Of a DNA stretch of 64,000 nt, positions 59,401 through 64,000 are shown piece after piece. The stretch's first letter is position 1; each line of letters opens with the position of its first letter. Origin of the DNA: Balanoglossus misakiensis (lineage: Eukaryota; Hemichordata); the NCBI GenBank assembly GCA_040954595.2, contig CM082585.2, positions 6,820,001-6,884,000 on the forward strand. The letters are read 5' to 3'. The position numbers and the translations under genes are program-made. The notes under the pieces are model-generated. The model worked only from the letters and a program-made list of their open reading frames with translations. It did not search any database and had not been told where the DNA came from.

Positions 59401-62400
59401 GCATTGCACTACTGAAGCAAGTAAGCAAAAGCTCCACTCGCTTCTCTTTTCAATGTGCCTTATGATTTACTTTCTGCTGTCATGGGCAAAATCGGTGCAA
59501 TGAAGCTAAGCGATCCATGAACCGATGTCTTTGCCTTTATTTATAAAGCATGAAAGATCCTCTTTGCTCATTGAATTTCTTTTTTTTAAAGAAATAACCG
59601 AGTCAGAAATGCGAGTTAAGTAGCATGATTAGTAAGCCAAAGGCGGAATACAAACTGACAGAATGATCCTTTCCAAGAAAGGCGTTTGCCTTTAGCCTCT
59701 CACAAATTTCTGGCGTGATCCAGTGAATGTTACACTTCTAAAATCATAGATGGTGAAAACTTGAGGTACGTGTCAGCTGCTCACGATCGGAAAGGGCAGC
59801 TTAAAATGTCATCATCTTGACATTTTGTCATTAACAGTCGGGTTGTACTTTTCCTCTATGACTTTTTTAACTTATAACTTTTGCTTAAGATTGACCTTTC
59901 TTTCATTTTCATTTCCAGTTAATACAGAGTGTATTTTGTAGGCAATATTTATGAAGTCATTCTGGGGTTACAGTAGTACTTTATTTTAACTGAAGTTAAC
60001 AGCGAGAGAGAGGGGGGGGCTAGTACTGAGCCAGTCGCAGGAATTACCCTTCAACCTAAGGTCATCCTGGATACATTGCGAGTTCTGACTTTGAACAAGT
60101 CAAAATTTGGTCACAAGAGGGCGCTCTCAGTCTATGCAATATCTCCCCCCCCCCCCTTCACTATTTATCAAAATGCTGTTGATGACATTTTCTCACTTGT
60201 GACATATAGTTGTGTAGGGAATTATTTGACTTAAATTGTCAGTATTTCAGGCCGTGGGTTAAGAGTTGGTCACGTGTAGCCAGAATAAAGAAATTCCACT
60301 TTTGACAATCCAGATCATAATATCACTGGAAGCCATTTTGCAGTCATACAGTAGTTAAAACAGCACACATGCGTCAGAGTCTCTTGTGATGTTCAAGTTC
60401 TTGCGAACAATCCCGCGTGATGTCGTTAGCGAAAAAGGGGTCATCAGTTAACAACAGGCGCCAGTCAGTCTAACAACGTAAAACGACGTTTAAATGTTAC
60501 TTTTTTTGCAAATGAACGTCCATACGCTTTTTGTTTCATGTTCCTGTGTTTTTGCCACATGATATGCTACCAAAAATCAAAATTGTAATGGAGGTCCCTG
60601 TAAAAACAATGGTGACTTCCTCCGGTATGTGGGGATGTTTGAGTTAGATGTGTTTAACTGGTGGATTGTAACTCAAGAAAGAAGTGAAATTTAATGATCA
60701 CACTGGGACATGTTATCAACCCTTATTAGCAAAGATCTGCATTCAGAGGCTTGTAAATGTATCGCGGCTATATCTGCAATGAAGACTTATGCTACAATAG
60801 TACAATACAAAGGCAATTTCTGCAATGAAGACATAGACGCAGTGTCATTACTAGAAAATTGACGTAATGCCTAAACGCTTGCCTCTGGAGGATAAAGCAA
60901 GACTTGTTAAAAATAAAATCTGGTTGAGTTCGATCCCCCCTGGGCGCAAAATCATGTTAGACGAAGACTCTTTCCCAAGAGCTTAGAAAGTAAATTTGTT
61001 AATGCAGTGCCAGCAGATTGGGGAATTTAAACTGCATATACACGCGTTTGAGTTCAAACGAAACTGTTCATGATTGCACCATCTGAATGTAAATTATTCG
61101 TCAACGTACACGCCGCCGTGGGTTGTTCCATTTGTGCAATCCTGAGCCATGAAGACCCGTACAATTTTTTTTGCTTTCAGTTTCACTCACGATCGCTTCT
61201 TTGATCTTCTGCATCCATAAAGATCTGCCGTCCCCGGGACAATCTTTCAGACAGCGAATATTCTGTCCATTGATCTGTTGTTGCAGGGCGCCATTAGTTA
61301 TAAATTTGGTATTCATATTGCTTTTTAGCTGAAGTTTGGTCGACTGTAAAGTTCTAATCTGACATTTGTATCGATGGTTAAAATCTTTCAGCATTCTTAA
61401 GTAATTGGCTCAATGTCCGAATATACATTTGCAATTGCATTTCATTATTCATAAATATATCAAATAGGCTAGACGGGTCAGTTAAGAAGGCCTTTCCAAA
61501 GTGGAAACATGTCGGTTTGGTTGTCTCATCTTGCTTCGCTGTTTATTCTTTTCATCAATTAATATGTGATAGTTTTGTTTCTAACTCGTAACTATTCGCG
61601 TTTGACATGATATATCATGTTATTAACTCTGTTAATATTGATTCTATGAACTTGCATTCCAACGTCAACAGTAGTTGGGTTGTTCTTGGTTCGTTACTAA
61701 TTTGCCGATAACATGAATCTACATCTTGTTATTAACTTGTGTATTGATTCTTTAACCTTGTAATCAGACATCAACTTTAGTTGATCTTGCATTAGGCTAT
61801 TGGGGCTCAATCCTTCTAAATGCAAGTCTTAACTCTTTATTGAAAAGTAATGTTTTACATTCCCATATAAACTAGGTACTTATACTTTCAGTGAAAGCTT
61901 ATATTATAACACGAGGAATCTTAGTGTTATCATTGACATGGGATTAAAATTTTGTAAACATGTGAGTAGCAGAATTGATGGTGCGAGAAATTTAAAGCCG
62001 GATTTATCAATGAGGAATAGCCAAGGTATTAAGTGTAGAAAGAAAAATACTAAATGTAAAACGAAGTTGACAGCACAAAACGAAACATCCAGGGATAATT
62101 TCTTATATAAAAGCTTGTTTTTTAATGAGATATTAGGTTCTACAAAGTAATATCAGCTCAAGGACTTAAATTCTTTTTAATGATATATTAGGGGTTAAGT
62201 TTTAAAGCGATATCCAATTTTCACTTATCATTATCCAAACGTAAGTATCAGATACCCATGTTGAAAATTTGTGGTTTGTGGGCATTGACTGGAAATATGG
62301 CTTTGAAATAAAAGCATGCTGTTGCCACACAGTGCCGTGGTGCGTACGTCCTGAGCATGATTTGAAAATTGGAAATTGATTGAAATTTTGTTGAAATGAA

Positions 62401-64000
62401 CATGGTGTTTAGAAGGGTTATTTTAGATTTCAATATTCAACATATGGTGTGGATGAGGGACGCACGCAGTCCCCATCTCCAGGTTTTTGTTCAACAGCAA
62501 GAATCAAGTATGTGTCTTCCGCGCGTGCAGTCAGCTAAGATTGAAAAAACTTGTGATGAAAATACACAACTGTCAGTTCACATATCAGAAATAATGTTGA
62601 GTATGTCTTTTATATTGCTTGCTTCCTTTGCTAAGCGACTGGTGCCATTGGGTTATGGGTTGGAATCCTAGATATCAATGTATAACTCACAATCAAAGAG
62701 AGATTATTATTAGTTGCACATCGAAATTTCAATTAATTTCAGTGTCATTTATGATCAACATTAAGGCATTTTAGAAAGGTTGATTAAATACAAGCTCTTG
62801 GGAATATATGCGCGAAATATATAACGACGTATGAGCCACCACAGTACAAGCACTGGCCTACTTCATACTCTACCTAAGAAAGTGCAGTACGCACCAAGCT
62901 ATATATTCCCCTGAGCTTTGTTCCATTGACATTTACCTTCCATTGTTCCTTAAAGGATAAAACTGACATCAGGGAATAAGGTTATTTGATTGCCTTTTCA
63001 TCTGCTGCGGTGTCATACCAAAGATTTAGCTTGACTTGAATGTTCCATTTTGCTATATCAAAATACATAATGCACACTACATGTATCTCAGGATATTTCA
63101 AACATTGACCATGTACCTTAGTGAATATGAATCTCAACCACTGGTATTTATATTTAGATATATACTATCTCAGTAAGCATTTTCATATCCAAATAACGCA
63201 TGTACTAAGTAAATTTAGCCAATATCTCCAGTTCGATGTCAAAGCATTTCAATACATGTTGAATTCTACGTTATTTTGTAAGAACTAAAAGACAAAGTTA
63301 AAAATGAACAGAAGACAGTCAGCTGCTTGTCTGCTGGACTTAAACCATACCAATATACTAACTCATAGAGACTCTGTCCAACCAGTAAGAGTAACTTAAC
63401 AGCCTTTGCATCGTTCAAGAAATTGGATTACTACTGTAGCATGAAATTGATCCAAACATCGCCTTGTATTTTTGTAATGCAATTCATCAATTAATGGAAT
63501 ACAAACTTTGTGTTTGTAATGACAGTATAATCAGAGGGACCCATCTCTTGATACACATAGCCTACCCATTTAGCGACAGTGTTTTGTTTGAGCCTGGCGT
63601 CTCGCTGTGTCCTCGTTATCTTAAGAAATATGCTGAATTGCAAAGGTGAATATGGCTCAGTGAACATTGTTATTTGTTTCCATCACAAGGAGAATGTACT
63701 GTGTGTTCGTAATTTCCCAACAGAACCTAAACACTGATTGCAAGGTGCTTTCCTTTTCCGTAATTACAGGAGAATTTAAATGGTATTTAAGAAATAGCTC
63801 TTTCGTTATTTGCAAGAGGTTGTAGTTTGTGATCTTTGAAGCTTTTGTTTGACTTAGTCTCCTATGGGAAGAGGCAGAGAATTGTATGTCACCAATCTAC
63901 ATGCTGGCGGCGCTCAACGTGTCACCATGGAAACAACGCGCTCAACCAGGAGTCTGCAGGGAACAATTTGATGTTTTTTTGTATGTGAAAGCCTACGAAT
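53452..64000. other. region upstream of the GPCR, no confident gene
   Basis: About 10.5 kb. The GPCR promoter/5' UTR should lie at its left edge; a TGACGTTACGT (half-CRE) occurs at 53504-53514. No family motif was recognised elsewhere. G8 (60012-60019) and C12 (60145-60156) tracts and one isolated candidate exon (61191-61274, minus) are noted. Confidence 0.5.
61191..61274 (-). other. isolated candidate exon, unrecognised
   Basis: 84 bp between an acceptor-like CAACAACAG and a perfect GTGAGT donor. The open phase 0 frame gives INGQNIRCLKDCPGDG then RSLWMQKIKEAI. GC content is higher than its surroundings and the peptide is plausibly protein-like with two cysteines, but no family is recognised and no partner exon was found. 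Confidence 0.25.

Noticed and set aside
1-64000. CRISPR arrays, operons, prophage, rRNA or tRNA genes
   Set aside because: No direct-repeat spacer arrays, no compact gene strings and no RNA gene signatures seen; the gene structure is that of an intron-rich animal genome.

Overview
The window looks like nuclear DNA from an animal. It has spliced genes with GT-AG introns, long non-coding stretches, many microsatellites, poly-C/poly-G runs and short inverted-repeat elements. The gene families, together with AT-rich introns and frequent tacatgta-type words, fit a marine invertebrate; an invertebrate deuterostome (cephalochordate or hemichordate) is my best guess, but this is inference, not proof. 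Nothing bacterial or viral was recognised.

Three multi-exon protein genes can be rebuilt from splice sites, reading phase and family motifs. (1) Plus strand, 4111-7485: the 3' part of a nicotinic acetylcholine receptor alpha subunit (alpha7/alpha9-like), four exons, 383 residues from the first exon seen to the stop. The exons for the signal peptide and the first part of the ligand-binding domain were not found. (2) Minus strand, 17155 down to 10435: a complete CD36/SR-B family gene, 12 exons in consistent phase, 495 residues. It combines an SR-B1/LIMP-2-like ectodomain with a LIMP-2-like C-terminal acidic dileucine signal. (3) Minus strand, 53451 down to 36842: a complete class A peptide GPCR, four exons, 404 residues, first intron 13.4 kb, with a Ser/Arg-rich tail.

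Layout: 1-4110, non-coding upstream of the receptor subunit, holding one short inverted-repeat element, a tandem duplication and an E-box/CRE cluster; 4111-7485, nAChR; 7486-10434, non-coding; 10435-17155, SR-B gene; 17156-17760, its putative promoter with a perfect IR-1 nuclear-receptor palindrome; 17.8-36.8 kb, gene-poor; 36.8-53.45 kb, GPCR, whose large intron holds most of the recognised inverted-repeat elements; 53.5-64 kb, no confident gene and one isolated candidate exon.

The three genes have no evident pathway link: an ion channel, a lysosomal/lipid receptor and a neuropeptide-type receptor. They appear to be ordinary neighbours, not an operon-like system. I found no convincing novel multi-gene system. 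The most interesting points are the LIMP-2-type sorting tail on an SR-B1-like body, the IR-1 palindrome upstream of that gene, the poly-C tract beside a GPCR splice donor that could give an alternative tail, and two repeat families sharing TTAAAGG/CCTTTAA termini.
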